Positions 25,339-39,100 of a stretch of DNA of 64,000 bases are shown here, in pieces; within the stretch, counting starts at the first letter, position 1; the number at the start of each line of letters is the position of its first letter. Under the pieces are notes generated by a model. The model was not told the DNA's origin and ran no database searches. It saw only the letters and a list, made by a program, of their open reading frames with translations. Both the position numbers and the translations under genes were made by a program. Location: NCBI RefSeq assembly GCF_040412425.1, contig NC_089795.1, positions 79,347,663 through 79,411,662 of the forward strand, in the 5' to 3' direction. The DNA is from Macrobrachium rosenbergii (Eukaryota; Arthropoda; Malacostraca; Decapoda; Palaemonidae).

Positions 25339-28300
25339 AAGTTGCTTCCATTATACTGTACTTCATGGTTCGAGGGTACTGTATATTGCAGGCTGTTTGC
25401 CAATCTTCAATACTTAGTAGGTATCATTACATGCTGGAAGGGGCAGACCCCTGAGCTGTCCGTTGAGTTGAGGCGCCACTGTAAGGTATTAGATACATGT
25501 ACATATATACACAGTCAGCTACCAGTAATTACCAGGTACCTTACTCACTGCTTGGGTTAACAAAGTCACACTAGTGTTTTAACAAATGGGCCTCCAGCAT
25601 TTCAGTGCATCAGGAAACTGAAAAGTTTCAGCTGTATTTTAGTGAGCCACTGTTTCTTAATAATTTGAATTGTTTGATTGTTTTCTTTTCTTAAATTCAT
25701 TAAGAAATTACACAAATCTGGGCTGAGAAAAACAAAATATATTCCCTAGGAATCTTTACTAAAGACAGACATAATTCATAGGTTTGGCTGTTTTGAGCAA
25801 GTAGATGTTTCCTCCAGTACCATGGCACAGTAAATTATGGAAAATTTTACATGCCTATTATTGATGCTTCAGTTATGAGTCTTTCCAAGTTGGGTCACTG
25901 GGAAAAGAGTGTACTGGTAAGTAATGTATAAGTCCAAGTATCTATCACTGAATGATGGCCTTTCCAAAATTTTCCTATATTCATACAAAGAACAAACCAT
26001 CATTTACTTGAGATTATAGAAATATTCAGTAACCAGAAAAGATAACCAAGGCATCAGAGATATATTAACAAAATTTTCAACTGACCTCGCCTAATTCATG
26101 AGCAATTCGTTCGGAAAGGAAGCATGGAGCTGGTAATCTCTTTGTCATCATCTGGAAAAAGTGGAGCAATCTAAATTTGGGTAATTCAGATAGCTCCTGG
26201 TGGCCATCAGTGATTCAAGTGATGATGACACATAAGATTAATCATTTCAAATAGTCACTCATCTTCTCACAGTTTAAAAATCATTTCAGAAAGTTCCATA
26301 TTCAAATTGATTTTCAAATGAGGTTTTCGAGTTCCAAAACTTTACTTTGTGAGTGTGGGGGGGTGATTGTAGTATTTGTCAGATGGCAGTAGAAAAGTAA
26401 AACCTGTTATGCAGTACCAAAGTTCTGAGACTCTTGTTAGATGTCAGGCTGGGGCTCTTAGTAGAGACATCCATACACCCTAGATTTAGCACTTCCACCT
26501 AGACCATGCAACATAACCTCATGATATTTAGTTAGCAAGTGTGAGAATCATATCGGTAGCTTTGGTTGACAGATGAACAGTGAATATTACTCTATGAAAA
26601 TGCTGAAATGGTGTTTGCCCCAAGAAGGCTTCTGTCTCATGCTATAAAGAACCAAAATATTTTTAGACTTACATTAAGCCACACTGATATCTGCTCCTTC
26701 AGCTTTAGTGGAAAGGCTACATAATAAATAAAGTGAATGGAAGACAGTTAATGGTGATTCTTGGTTTTTATCCACGGCATATAAATGAAAAACTTCAGGT
26801 AATGGGTGTAGTGCATATAAAAAATAAAGTAGAAGGCTCACAAATTTAAGTGTAAGTCTTGGGAAGAAAGAAGGAAAATTGTTAGAATACAGCAGTATCA
26901 CATTCATTAAAGTAACCAAACTCATAGCATGTAGGCAACAGCAAAAGAAGCAATCATAAATGCTGTGTATGAATGCAAACCTTAATGCAAGGTATTTGAT
27001 GAAAAAAGCCTCCTTTGAACTTGCAACCTTTCCCACCACATTCAGCCACAACTACTTATACAGTTTCTTCTGTCAGTATTAGGTTGAAATACAGTACAGG
27101 CAGGGATAGTGATGGATGACAGATATAAGTGAATTACCGGTTAGAAGACTCACACGTTACTGAACATCTAATTGCTGCATGAAGGGCAAATGTGGAGAGA
27201 TTCTATTGTGGCCCCATAAAAAGGGACTTTTAGGGACTGTGGAGGGCACTAGTATGAAAACTAGTGGTCTTCAGTGTTGTGATTGTCAAATATAATATGT
27301 ATTGTTGAAATAGAGGATACAGTATACATTAGCAGGGCCTCTGACTTGGACTGGGATTTCCTTTTTCAAGATTTTTTCAAGATTTTTTTTTCTTTTGTCT
27401 TTAAACAAATTCCTGAAGAAGGGCTGGGCAAGCTTCCTGCATTGGCATTCAACATGTCAAAGTCATTGAAAAATGTAGTGAAGAAGAATTGAACAATTGC
27501 AGTGCTGTTTAGAAAATGGATCTTTATTCTTAACCAGGCATATGAGCAGAAATTAATGGTAGTAGTTGTGAGTTTAGTGCAAATGTCGGCTTAACTCCTA
27601 ATTCGTGAGAGACATCATGAGCCTTTCAAGATTATCCTTTTCTTTTGCAAAAGATGGTTTGATATGTATGTGGGAAATTATACAACCGTGCACAACGAAA
27701 TATATAATTTCATAAAAATCTTAAAACCACCACCCACAATCTGGTCATTGGTATCCAGTCTCACACTATGTTTTACAGCAAACAAATACTTAACTTTTTT
27801 TCTATTCCAAACCAGATTCATTGTTAGGAATGAAACTTTTTCCTGAGGCAACATAGATTGATCAACCCTTACTTAATTTTCCAATTCTTAGTTAAATCTA
27901 CCTTTAATTTGTTAAGTCCCAGTTCAAGCAACTTGTTTAACCCCTCAATTTGACATGTTGAAAATAATCTTGAGAAGGGAAATCATGATCCTGGTTACTG
28001 GTCTTCATTTGGAAAATCACAATAACAGAAGACTTCATAGCCTCTAAGGAAGGGTAGACATGTGAGCTTTTACTGGGCCTTTCCTGGGATGTTGGTATAT
28101 GTTGTTTATGTGCGAGTCTTCCTTAGATTATTATAAAGTATTTAAATTACACAACTCAGTCCTCTTTCTTGACTAGCCTAGAGCTTTCTTAAGGGATTTG
28201 TGCTGAAATGACAAATTGAAACAGAATGGTCAAGGGGCCAGTCACTAAATACCAAAATTGTGGAATTATTTCCAGAGGTTTGTTTGGCATTCTGTTATAT

Positions 28301-29245
28301 GTACTGTATATGAAGTAAGTTATCAAAATTCATTTAAGTTTGAAAGTTATTTAGGATTTTCATCCACCAAATTCCCTACAAACTAGAGAATATGTATATT
28401 TATTAACAAAACATATTGTCTTTTACAGTATATCAATACTAGAGTAGTAGCTTATTCTTGAAACTTGGGCCAAAGTAAAATTGCAATGCATTAGCACAGT
28501 CAGGCTGCTCTAGCCTTTGCCTGTAAAATGGTATCTTTTTGAGAATTTTCTTATTATGCAATTATTAATACTGAGATAATTCCATACATTTTTTCCATCC
28601 TTGTATTTGTTATGTATTCAAGAGGTAAGTTTGCCTTCCCTTAAGAAGTTGAAAGGCTTGCCATCAAAATTTAGACTTTAATAGGTCTAAAAATGATTTT
28701 TTTTATACTATCAGTTAGCAGTCTCTAGGAAAAACAAAATTCCTGTATTGTCTTTTCTTTAATCACAACCCGGTTAATCATATATTGCTTTATTCCTATG
28801 GACGTGGAAATCCCAGTCTCACCATACTCATATTATTCAAGATCCATAACTCTCTTACTGAGCATGCACTGGCCTGCTTATTGCTATTACCTTCACTTCA
28901 GTCACTTTTTCATGGGACTTGCTGTATGGCTTCCATCTTATGAATTTTTTCATTCCTGTAACTCTTTATTTGTTCTTTCCTTTGTCTGTTATAGTCACTG
29001 GGTTTATTTTGTTTACAAGCATTTTGGCATGTCATGTTACAATGCCTTTGCTTTGCAGGGTTACTGTCAGTTCATTACTGACCTTTAATTATTAATCCTC
29101 TTTTGTCATGTGTGTTCATTCAGAATTTTTTTTTTATTTCCATTTAATTTTTCGGAGTGTTCAATGCTTACCTGTCAACCACAGCTGATCCTTTGATCCT
29201 GTCAGTTCCAAGAGATTAAGGTAAAGTAAAGGATTCATGGGTTAG

Positions 29246-29380
29246 ACGGAAGTCATAGTAGCTCGGTGGTTTTGCCTGGACATCACAATGGGGTGATCTC
29301 AAGTTCAATCTATGCTCATGACTTGGTAGATTTCACTGGCACCATAAACAGTACCATCTCAGTAAGCAAGGGAGGGTCTG
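29246..29380 (+). repeat. tRNA-derived SINE family B, copy 1
   Basis: GTCATAGTAGCTCGGTGG looks like a tRNA A-box region and CTCAAGTTCAATC a B box. The tail TAGATTTCACTGGCACCA is shared with the minus-strand copy at 39545-39664 (CAGATTTCACTGGCAACA). Confidence 0.6.
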
Positions 29381-30051
29381 GAGGGGATTTTGAGTGCTCA
29401 CTGGCCTACCTGCTGAGTTATCAGTAGCTACTACCTTGTTTCCCCCTTGTAGAAATTGGACTTAGGTGTTGATCATATGTGTATATTTTTGGTCTCTAGG
29501 ACATTTTACAACAGTGCAATTATCAGTCACTTGCCTCTGCCACTCATGCATGATCTTTTTAACAGACTTAGAAAGTTAAAATTTTTAGCAACTAGGAAAG
29601 GAAGCAACTCTTAACAGGGAAGCCACTTTTCTCACCACTCATTTTCACCAGCTACTCAACACCATTACCCACCTCAATCTGACATTTACACAAAATTAAA
29701 ATTAAGAGGCTTTTCATTCATAGGAACTTTTCTAAAATTTAATGCCTCTATCACAGGTAATCCAGGGTGAAGTAGTATTTTGTATTCATCCCACTTGCCT
29801 AGCCCATTAAGGCAAAGTCCTGGACTTTTTCAAAAAGTTGTGGATACTTACTTCAGGAGGGACCTCGTGCATTGCTTTACTTGGCTGATACCACCAGTGA
29901 TTTAGAATGAGTTACATAGGTATTGGTCAAGAGGAAGATACCAAAATGAATGGATAAAAAGTAAAATGCAGCTGGGACTGAAGAGGTGGCGCCCTTTTAT
30001 AGAGTTATGTATTATATGGTTAGGTCAATTATTGAGAGGGTAGAATAAATA

Positions 30052-30057
30052 TTTATT
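30052..30057 (-). terminator. Candidate polyadenylation signal of DUSP12
   Basis: TTTATT on the plus strand reads AATAAA on the minus strand, about 16 nt after the DUSP12 stop. This would make a very short 3' UTR. Other A-rich hexamers may lie downstream, so the actual site is uncertain. Confidence 0.4.
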
Positions 30058-30073
30058 GTTAATATGGTAACAC

Positions 30074-30150
30074 TTATGAACATCTGTCAACTTTTGAAGG
30101 AACAAAATGGAAAGCAGGTTTAATATTGGCTCCACAAGGACATCGATGAC
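30074..30150 (-). CDS. DUSP12: DUSP12 exon 8 and stop
   Basis: Only 77 nt, too short to show as an independent ORF. Acceptor CTATTACAG, then HRCPCGANIKPAF and a TAA at 30074-30076. The CPCG motif and PAF..SKVD tail match the family C-terminus, which settles the end of the gene. Confidence 0.88.
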
Positions 30151-33100
30151 CTGTAATAGAAAAGACATCCTTTACTGTACAGTATTGACATGTATTTCAT
30201 AACATGTAATTATTAACTATACTGTACTGTATTGACATTCATTTCATAATTACACCATAGGAAAGAGCAGTATAGCAAATGATTATACTGTATCTAAATA
30301 CTGTATGCAAGATGCACCAGGAAAAGCACTCAAGTCAGCCACAGAATTCAAACCCTATTTTTTTGTATATTTACAAACTGAATGAGCATAAAAAATTTCA
30401 TGATCAAAACCACCATGAAATACATCATTGCTGACTTTGTTTCCTTACTACATTAATACTTCCAGAAGTGTATAAGAAATCACAGTTCTACCACATATAT
30501 GGCATTAGTTTAGTAAGAGGCTTTCAAGTTTGCTGCTATAGTTAGGTCTCCACTTCTCAAAGATGTCATGGCTCTAACATGTATGTGGCATTAGATTGGT
30601 AAAAGCCAATGAGACCAATCATAGTAATTCCTCATGAACTAGATTAGTTACAAGAACTATAATGATGATTATGCTGATGTACACATATAAGATAACCAGA
30701 TAACCAGTCTCCTAAAACAATGAGACACAATATAGGAATGAATGTAAACCTCTCCAACACACTGAAAGAACATTACATTAAAAGACAATGGTTATGGTGA
30801 TATGGAAAGACATTACATAATTAACTTAATGAGAACACTAAGTCACATTTATATACACTCAGGGCCAGATCAAAGGATTTGTTCTTGAATGAGAGCTGAA
30901 AACTGGACCAAGATGAAGGTAAAGAAATTGTACAGCTTCATGGGAGACAAAATTGAACAGATTAAGTAACGCAGGTAAAATGATGTTGCAAAGAACCTTG
31001 AGTATCATCTGCAGTGCACCACACAAGCCACACCATAGGTGGTTTCCCCACACTGATATGGTTGTTATACAGTTATATGCAACCAGAAGGCAAAGGAAAA
31101 CATAAAATTAAAATGCAGTAAAACTGATACGTAACACAAGAAAATATGTCAGGAACCTGGATCACAGATTATTACATAACCAGGTTGTTGGAAGGGGCGA
31201 ATGACATTGGGTTACAGAACGGATACGTATTAAATCCCTGATATGAGAGAAAATTTCTCTCCTCCAAGAGGCTGGCTGACATGCTGCCAAAAGTTTATAG
31301 TTTTCCTGAAAATGTACTGTATATCTAAGTAAGTATTCTTTTGCAGTTCTTACCTGAAACCCAGCTATAAGAGCCAACTTTAGCCTGGCACTTGGGACAT
31401 CCAAGCTTTCCCTCTAACTGGCTTGTTATATCCCCCATCCAGGCAATTGGAAGTGTATATATGCCTTCCATGCATAATGAAAATTTTTCAAATCTCCCTG
31501 ACCACTTTCCATCACACCATCCTGGACTCTCCCCTGGACAGTGTGGTAATATGGAACCTTTTCGTACCAATGCTGACCTGTTATATTACAAGAAAATATT
31601 GATCAAAATGGAATTTTGGTTATCAAAAGTTGACAATTTCAATTTAGATACAAACATTCATAATCTTCAATCATGTTACCCACTTACAGTCCCAAAACAG
31701 GCAAAAATGGTGGCAGCAGGAATGCAGAGATACAAGTAGCAAACATAAAGCACATTCACCCAAACATCATGTACATTCTTTTTACCTCTAGCACTTATTC
31801 CCAAGCTTATATGCCTGGGATAATTTGTTTATAAAAACATTAAATTTCAAAATCTGAGATTATCTGCAATTTCATGTACATTATCAGATTAGATAATTCA
31901 TGAAAGGGCTTAACAAATTTCTTCAGTTGTTCAATACTAGCTTTATATACTGTTTTCTTAATTTTTTGCATTATTGATTTTCTTTTGTTCTTCTGTATGA
32001 AACTTACTTTCGATGATTAGGAATATTTCTAAGCAAATATTTTCTTTTTCCTTTATACCGTGGGGTGTTCTCTTAATGTTATCAGTGAAAGGTGGAGCTA
32101 TTGAAATGGTTTGGGAAACTTAAGAGACTGCACTAGATATGGCAAAATAAAGCAGTATGCTAATTTTCAAAATAGCCATTATTGTGTTTAAAAACAAAGT
32201 TCAATAAATGCACGATCACCAGCCTGGTTTTGCTCACTTGAAACTAAGTTGATAAATCGTCAACAGAATTAGCACAAATTTAGGTTGGGTTATCAAAGTC
32301 TCTACAGTGATTGTATGTTTTTTTTTTACCATCTGTTTGTATTTTACAAAATGAAAACAATTGAAAATGCCAGCTTCTTGTCTTTTAAACTGTTTTCAAC
32401 TTTGCTGTTTCACAGGGGAAGCTTCACTTTCAGGTTTCATTTCAACCTAGTCCAGTTTTTTAGAAGCAAACTTTTTCCAAAAAATATCTGAAACTGATGA
32501 AGATGAATGGAAATTTTCTGTTTTTCCAAGTAGTTTATAAGATTTCTCTTTATGACATTTTTAACAGTTTTCCACATAATGTCTGAAACTGACGAGTCAA
32601 GAGTATTTGTCCTTGAAGTTATTATAATTCAAAGTTTTTATTTTGAGAAAATTTATTTTCCAAGAAAAGACCCCACTTTCCAAATAGTATCAACATTAGC
32701 TTCTTGAGACTTAATAAAAAAAACAATGGCTTATACCTTCTTGTGAATAAACAATACTGTATGTGCCACAAGAATTAAAAATACTATATTGTAAGCTGAT
32801 CCAAGCTAGTATAATAGAATAGTTAGCAAGTATTTTGTTTAAAAATTTGTATAACATACCAACCACATAATGTCTTGAATATGGTGAGAAAATTACCTGC
32901 ATCTTTTACATCTCAGAGCAACAGGATCACTTTCTGATGATGTTATTCTAGGATCGGGCTGAACTAAATCTTGGAATTTGTCTCGGAATTGTACAGTACC
33001 ATCTGTAGGTAATATTAAAATCGATATAATAATGATAATAATAATAGTAATATAATACATAATAAGACATGTAATAATAATAATATCAGCCACATCTATG

Positions 33101-36100
33101 TATACTTAAATATTCAAAAGAATCCATACTTTGTACTTTCAAATATGCATTTGAATATTGCAAAAATGTTGCAAAAGCAATCTATGCCCTGTAAAGTAAC
33201 TTGTGCCCTATATGGGGCCCTGACCAACTCCTCTCTATGAACATAATGAAATGTGAAAGACCCCTTTATGGTTCTTGCAAAAATACAATTTCTCCCAAAA
33301 TGATGTTCTTGTGAAACTTGAATACCCCTTATGGCATCTATTTTTGGTATTGGTACAATTTTCTCATTCAAAAAGTCTCTAGCCTTTGTACCATATGAAA
33401 TGTCTTCATTAGTGAAACATGCACATCATTTATAGTTTTTCTCTTATAGTCCAAAAATTGTAAAGGTCAAAGGCATGCTCAATATCTATGGCGTCTGAAA
33501 CCATATTTTCAACTTTTGGCAAAGTCCTTGCATAAGTTTAACACAGATCTGTTTAACCACATAGTTACAATGATAAGACAAATGTGACAAGACATGCTGA
33601 CTGACAGAGCCAGACGAACAAACAACTTCCTGCCTGCACACCTGGGCATGCTTGTGTATCTTTGTACTGAGCTTAATTAAAACTGCTTCAGCTGTAAAAA
33701 TAAATTAACTATGTATTACACAGTTGGGATGACAAGGTAAGATGACAGACAGAAGGAAGGTTAGAAAGACAATCCCCCTTCAAGTACAGCTATGCATGGT
33801 TATCTACCGTTGAACCAAATTTGACTGAAATCCCTTACAGTTTAGGCAGAGTTGTGCAGAGAAGGTAAGTATACTGTATCAGGCATGCTGACAGAGACAA
33901 AAAGACAATTTCCCTTCATTTGCATCTCTCTACATGTGGTCTACCTTTATACCAGGTTTCAATGAGATCCTTCAACCAAGCAAGTGAAGTTGTGATGACA
34001 AGACAAATGTGACTTACATACTGATGGATGGACAGACAGGAAAATTGTCTCCCTTGTTGTATACCTGTACATGATGGTCTACTTTGTACCAAGTTTGCTT
34101 GACATACCTTTAATTATTTGGGAAGAGCTTTGATACTACTGTAGGTATGTGTGACACACAATTACAGACAGACAGATAGTCTTCCTTCAAGCATATTGAT
34201 GCATGAAAATTTACCTTTTTACCAAGTTTGACCAAAATGCTTTTAATTATTTTGAAAAAGTTGCAGTGACAAGGTAAACATGGCTGGCACACAGTCAGAT
34301 AGATGGACAAATCTTCCGTCTTGCATCTCTATGCATAACAATTTACCTTGTAAGTGGAGTTGCATTGACAAGACAAATGTGAATTTTCTTGCCAGAGGAC
34401 TGATAAAATGCAAGAACATCATATTTTTCCTCTAGCTTATAAATAATAATATTCTGCACAGTAATTTAAAATACACAAGAACTTTCCCACCTTTCCCTAT
34501 CTTCCTATATATTCCAGTACAATTAGAATCCTGCTATTGTAACATGATGAGAAAAGCACAAAGGCTATTTATTTTAAATTTCATTGCAGTGGTTCAATGA
34601 GTATCATCAGTATGTGTTAATTTTCAATTATTGTAACTGGGCTTTGACCTTTTAAGAATTCTGATCCTTATATCATCCTCTTCATACTGACTTTGTTTAA
34701 AGTTTAGTTGGGTGAGTGATTCCAAAGAAATCTAAAACAAGAAGAGATATCCTCTTGGAGTTTCTGGTCAAGGGTATTTGAGAATGCCAAAATTCTTTAG
34801 TTTAAGGAATTCCATGAGGTACTGAGGTAATTAAATCTCAAGAAATCTGCTTTCTTGTAATCAACAATTTTCAAAGGAAATGACAGCTCTCCTTGTTGAT
34901 CAGATGTCCCAACTCTTCATAGAAGTAAAAGAACACATTTGAGACTAATTACCTGCTGCTTTGCTGATGTAATTACTAACCAATTTCTGCAAAGCTAGAA
35001 AATTCTGGTGAATACCAGGGAACCTCTGAAATGACCAAAGCAGGACATTAATTGATAAGCAATGAATCAAAGGCATTTCTAATATCCCTGATAGCTATGG
35101 TCCTGAGGGAACTAAGCCTTCAAACCGAAACCATTGTGATACTGAACTTATTACAGAAATTATGTACAGGAAGGATGGTAAAACATCAACTACTGTATTC
35201 CTCAACAAAAATTCTTGCATCAGAGATCATAACTAGATATAAAACAGGCCAAAGCAGTGTTGCCTTTGTTAGACCTTGCTCCCAGGTTGAAACTGGCTGC
35301 TACTTCAAGCCACCCTTAACTGATGAAAGTAGTAAGGAGAAGAGTGACAGGCAAGGTGCTAGACCTTGAAGGAAAGTAATGTAAATGGCCATACAGTTGC
35401 AGCCAGAAGTCATGAAACTGGTCATACTTTTACAATTATTTTCTTAAAATACACCTCACAAAAGCAGTCTGGTGTATAAAGTTTTCAATATTTGAGTAAT
35501 ATTGTTATGTACTTTACTACCTGCTTTTGAGTTTAAGCTTTATTTTCTTTTTGGAGTGTGTGTGTGTGTATTTTCAGGAATATCTTTATGCTGAATAACA
35601 AGATGGAATTTTGATGTAACATCTCTTTAAATAACAGAGTATCTTTTAAGTCCGTCTTTCAGATAGTTTCTTGCATGCTCCAAATGTAGGAAACTATATT
35701 TTATTACTGTTTCTCTTTGAGAAGAGAATTAAAGACAATAAATTGTGGCTGAACCAGTAAAGCTTTTCACTTACGTTTAGTAACAGAAAAAGCTGATCTC
35801 ATAGAAAAAGCAGCCCCTGCTAATCTATACAGCCTGTACTGTATGTTGTCTTCAGCAACATTCCAATGCATATTTTGATAAACCAAAAGCTGCTTCAAGA
35901 ATCCTGAGTTGGGACCTACACATCGCCTTTTAGATTTCACCCTGAAAAAGATACGATAAAATACTGGCTTAGTACAGTAATTCAACATTTTTTGCTTTCA
36001 TAAAAATCATGTTTTAAAAAGAAATCTGATAATTTCCAGAAACTATTATATAAATGTGGTACTGAATGACTGACAACTCTTTTTGAGTTAACACTTGAGC

Positions 36101-39100
36101 AGATATATTTCTACATATATTATATACATAATCACAGTTTATCCTGTAAGCGTAAATATTTTATACAAATTTTACTATTATCAGTGAGACTGGGAAAAAT
36201 CTTCAGTGGCTGATTTTAACTGATATCATAAGGGTACAGATCCATGAAAAGATCCTGAAAGTCTAAAAATGCATCATAAAAGAATGAGCTATGAACTAGT
36301 AATTTTCATAATTATTACTGTATTAAAATTAAAGTGTAATACATATAAGTAGAATATTAAATTTACTTCAATGAGCCTTAAATGTAGTGAAAACTGAACA
36401 TACCAAAGCAAAGATTTACAGTACAAACTTACCTTTCAAATGCCTCATCTAGAGTTAACTTGTGTTTCTTCATAAGATGTGACATAACTAATGTTGCACT
36501 TCTTGAAATTCCAAAGAAACTATAAATGAAAGAAAAAAACGTGTCAACTTTGGTTTAGTATTTTACAACAGTTTTGATGATCATGCATCAGCTGGCACTT
36601 CAAAAATAATTTTAAATTTTCACAAAAGACTGTTCTATATCATAAGTTTTTAGTACCAATTTTGAGACTGAAAAGCCAAATTACATTGAATTTTGTTCTA
36701 ACTATACCACTTAGGTAAATGAAGGGTGATACCATACTCTAAAAAACTAGTCTAGTACTGCAGAATCTTACAATAACGGATCCTGGATTTCAAAAAAATC
36801 TCTTCATTGTTCATCAACCATGCTCCTAGAAAAGAGCAAGGAGGAATTCAGTGATGATTTGTTCTGCAGTTGAAGACTGCTTTTGATCACAGCTTGCCAT
36901 AAAAACAGACCACAAACTGCATCCTGTTAACACCAGACTGTCCCATAGTTTCTTGGCATAGCTCATTAGGAAGGTCAATGTCCTTCTTCTTGACACCAAT
37001 AACCTGAATTTTACTAAGTCCTGCTCAAAGAACAATTCAGATACTGCTAAGTCTAGCAGTATGTTATGTTCTGCCATAACACATGAATGCCTGGAGCGTA
37101 GCAATAGCTAATTCCAAGCCTAAAGCATGTGAGGACAAGACGGCAATACCTTCCCCATATAGCCACTCCTTTTGAATGTTGTTGATCAACTCATAGACTG
37201 ACGCCTGCGGAGGAAAGCCTCTTATAGTGTTACGTGAATTCTTTGGTCTGTAGGTTAGAAAATCCAACTATTCAAGAAGCCCAAGGGTCCACTTTACAGA
37301 GAAGATAGAGAGCTTGGGGGTAGCCCCCAAAGCCTCTCCAAGACCATTGCACTTGCTAATGACCCCAGTGACTTACAGAAACTGCCTCTGCAACTCAATC
37401 TGGTTTGGCTTCAAAGGTGTAAGGCACTTTGGTCCCACATGATCTGCCCCAGACCAAGATGACCCTTCCACTGAGGCAGAAGGGGGTGACATGCCAGAAT
37501 GACCTGGAAACAGTCCCTAGGCCAGAAGAACACCTACCCTGAAGCCCGAGCAGTAACCCCAGGTTTAATCCTCTCTCAAGAAGTTGAACTTGGCATCTTG
37601 ATAGTGGCCAATGAAAAGTTAGGTGTTCAGCTAAAAGAATGACCGGATCTCCAGACTCCACCTGTCATTCGTCATGCACAACTTAACTATTGTACCTTGT
37701 TACCAAGCTTCAATGACTGACCCAGGTTTTGCTCAAATATACTCCTGTGTAAACACAAAGGTCTATATATATGTTTTGTCAGTACAAAAAGACCTACATT
37801 ACTTAAGGCTTTGAATAAAGTAAATAAATTTTATATTTCTTGCATTGGAAGTTACACAATAATGAAACATAAAACAATAAGCAGCTATTTACCAATGAAC
37901 AAGAACGCTGCCTTTCTCTTGGCCATCCTCTATGAATGCATTTGCCTCTTCAAAATGGGCTAAAAGATCTTCATTTTCCATATCATCCACTGCAATTGAA
38001 AAATGAAATCACAGCATTATAATGTCAGGACATGATCTTATTAGAGTATGTTGAAATTATTGGACAATATAAATATTCATTTTAAACTCAACTGGAGATA
38101 TATATAATTTGTCAATTCAATGCAAAGTCAGGTACAAAGTTAAAATCATAGCTTAGAAGCAGCCATGGGACAAATACTCCCTCCTCATCCATTAGTCTTC
38201 ATCACATTCCAGTGGATGACACTATTAATAATACAGTAATTACAAAAAAGAGAAGAATGTGTATACAATAATAACCATTGCACATTGTCATGCAAGTACC
38301 ATGGTCACAGCATACAACTAGCTGTTTCTTATCCTGTAAAGTGCTCTGTCATTATGGCATCACTCCAGCCCTTACCTTAAAGGTAGCAACATGCTAGGTT
38401 TGATATTAATTCCTCTCCTGACAATCTAGCATTTTTTGTGTACAATTTGTTATAGGCTACTACAGAATATTAAAAGAGTATGTACAGTGTAATGTTCTAT
38501 TTCCATGGATCACTAACTACATTGCCTTACAACGCTGAGATTTATTTTATCAGCTATTGCACAAAGCACAAAAATTTTTTGTGACAATGTAGAGAAGTCA
38601 TCATCTGTACTTTTCTGTTAAATATGGTACATTGTACTAAGTACAGTGTTATCTCTTAAATACCAAAAGCTTGGTATCGTAAGCTCATAACTTACCTTCA
38701 ATATACAAAAAATTCATTCCTGGAATATAAGTGATATTTGTAGGGAGGGGCTTGGAATCCACAGTGAGAATGTGTGAGATGCGATATTTCTTCAGGGTTT
38801 CAGTATCCAGAGCAGCAGTTATGTTTCCTGCAATGATGTGTACATTATTAATGATCACAGAACAAAACTTTAGATGGTGCACCATCCAAAATTCTATTCT
38901 ATAGATCCAAGTCTTTCTCCTTTTCATCACCAATCTCTGATACCCTCCTATTCCACCAAGTCACATTTAGGCAATAATAGTCTTCACAAACCATCTTCTT
39001 TTCTGTCTCAACATTCCTCCAAAGCACATTATCAAGCAAGTTTAACCTTTGCTGAAGATCTTAGTACTGATCTGAATATATCAAAAAGTAGTCAAAGCAT

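Larger units (their letters stand above)
23612..30051. other. Gap between the lectin-like fragment and DUSP12 3' end
   Basis: No recognisable coding exon. It holds repeats listed separately (24098, 25264, 29246), a short (CT)n at 24958-24980 and otherwise AT-rich unique DNA. The 125-codon minus-strand frame at 26674-27051 has no domain or splice context. Confidence 0.55.

Noticed and set aside
25192..25560. Leu-Ser repeat frame (122 codons) around the (CT)n tract
   Set aside because: Direct translation of the microsatellite with random flanks; the same applies to 48969-49245.
26674..27051. 125-codon minus-strand hydrophobic frame
   Set aside because: No recognisable motif, poor composition for coding, no supporting splice sites or homologous family.
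31162..31404. Minus-strand frame overlapping DUSP12 exon 7
   Set aside because: It runs in another frame and into the intron; the true exon ends at 31354 and joins 30150 in phase.
33620..34350. CRISPR-like spaced repeats
   Set aside because: Eukaryotic context, long diverged ~137 bp units without constant short repeats and unique spacers; it is a satellite.
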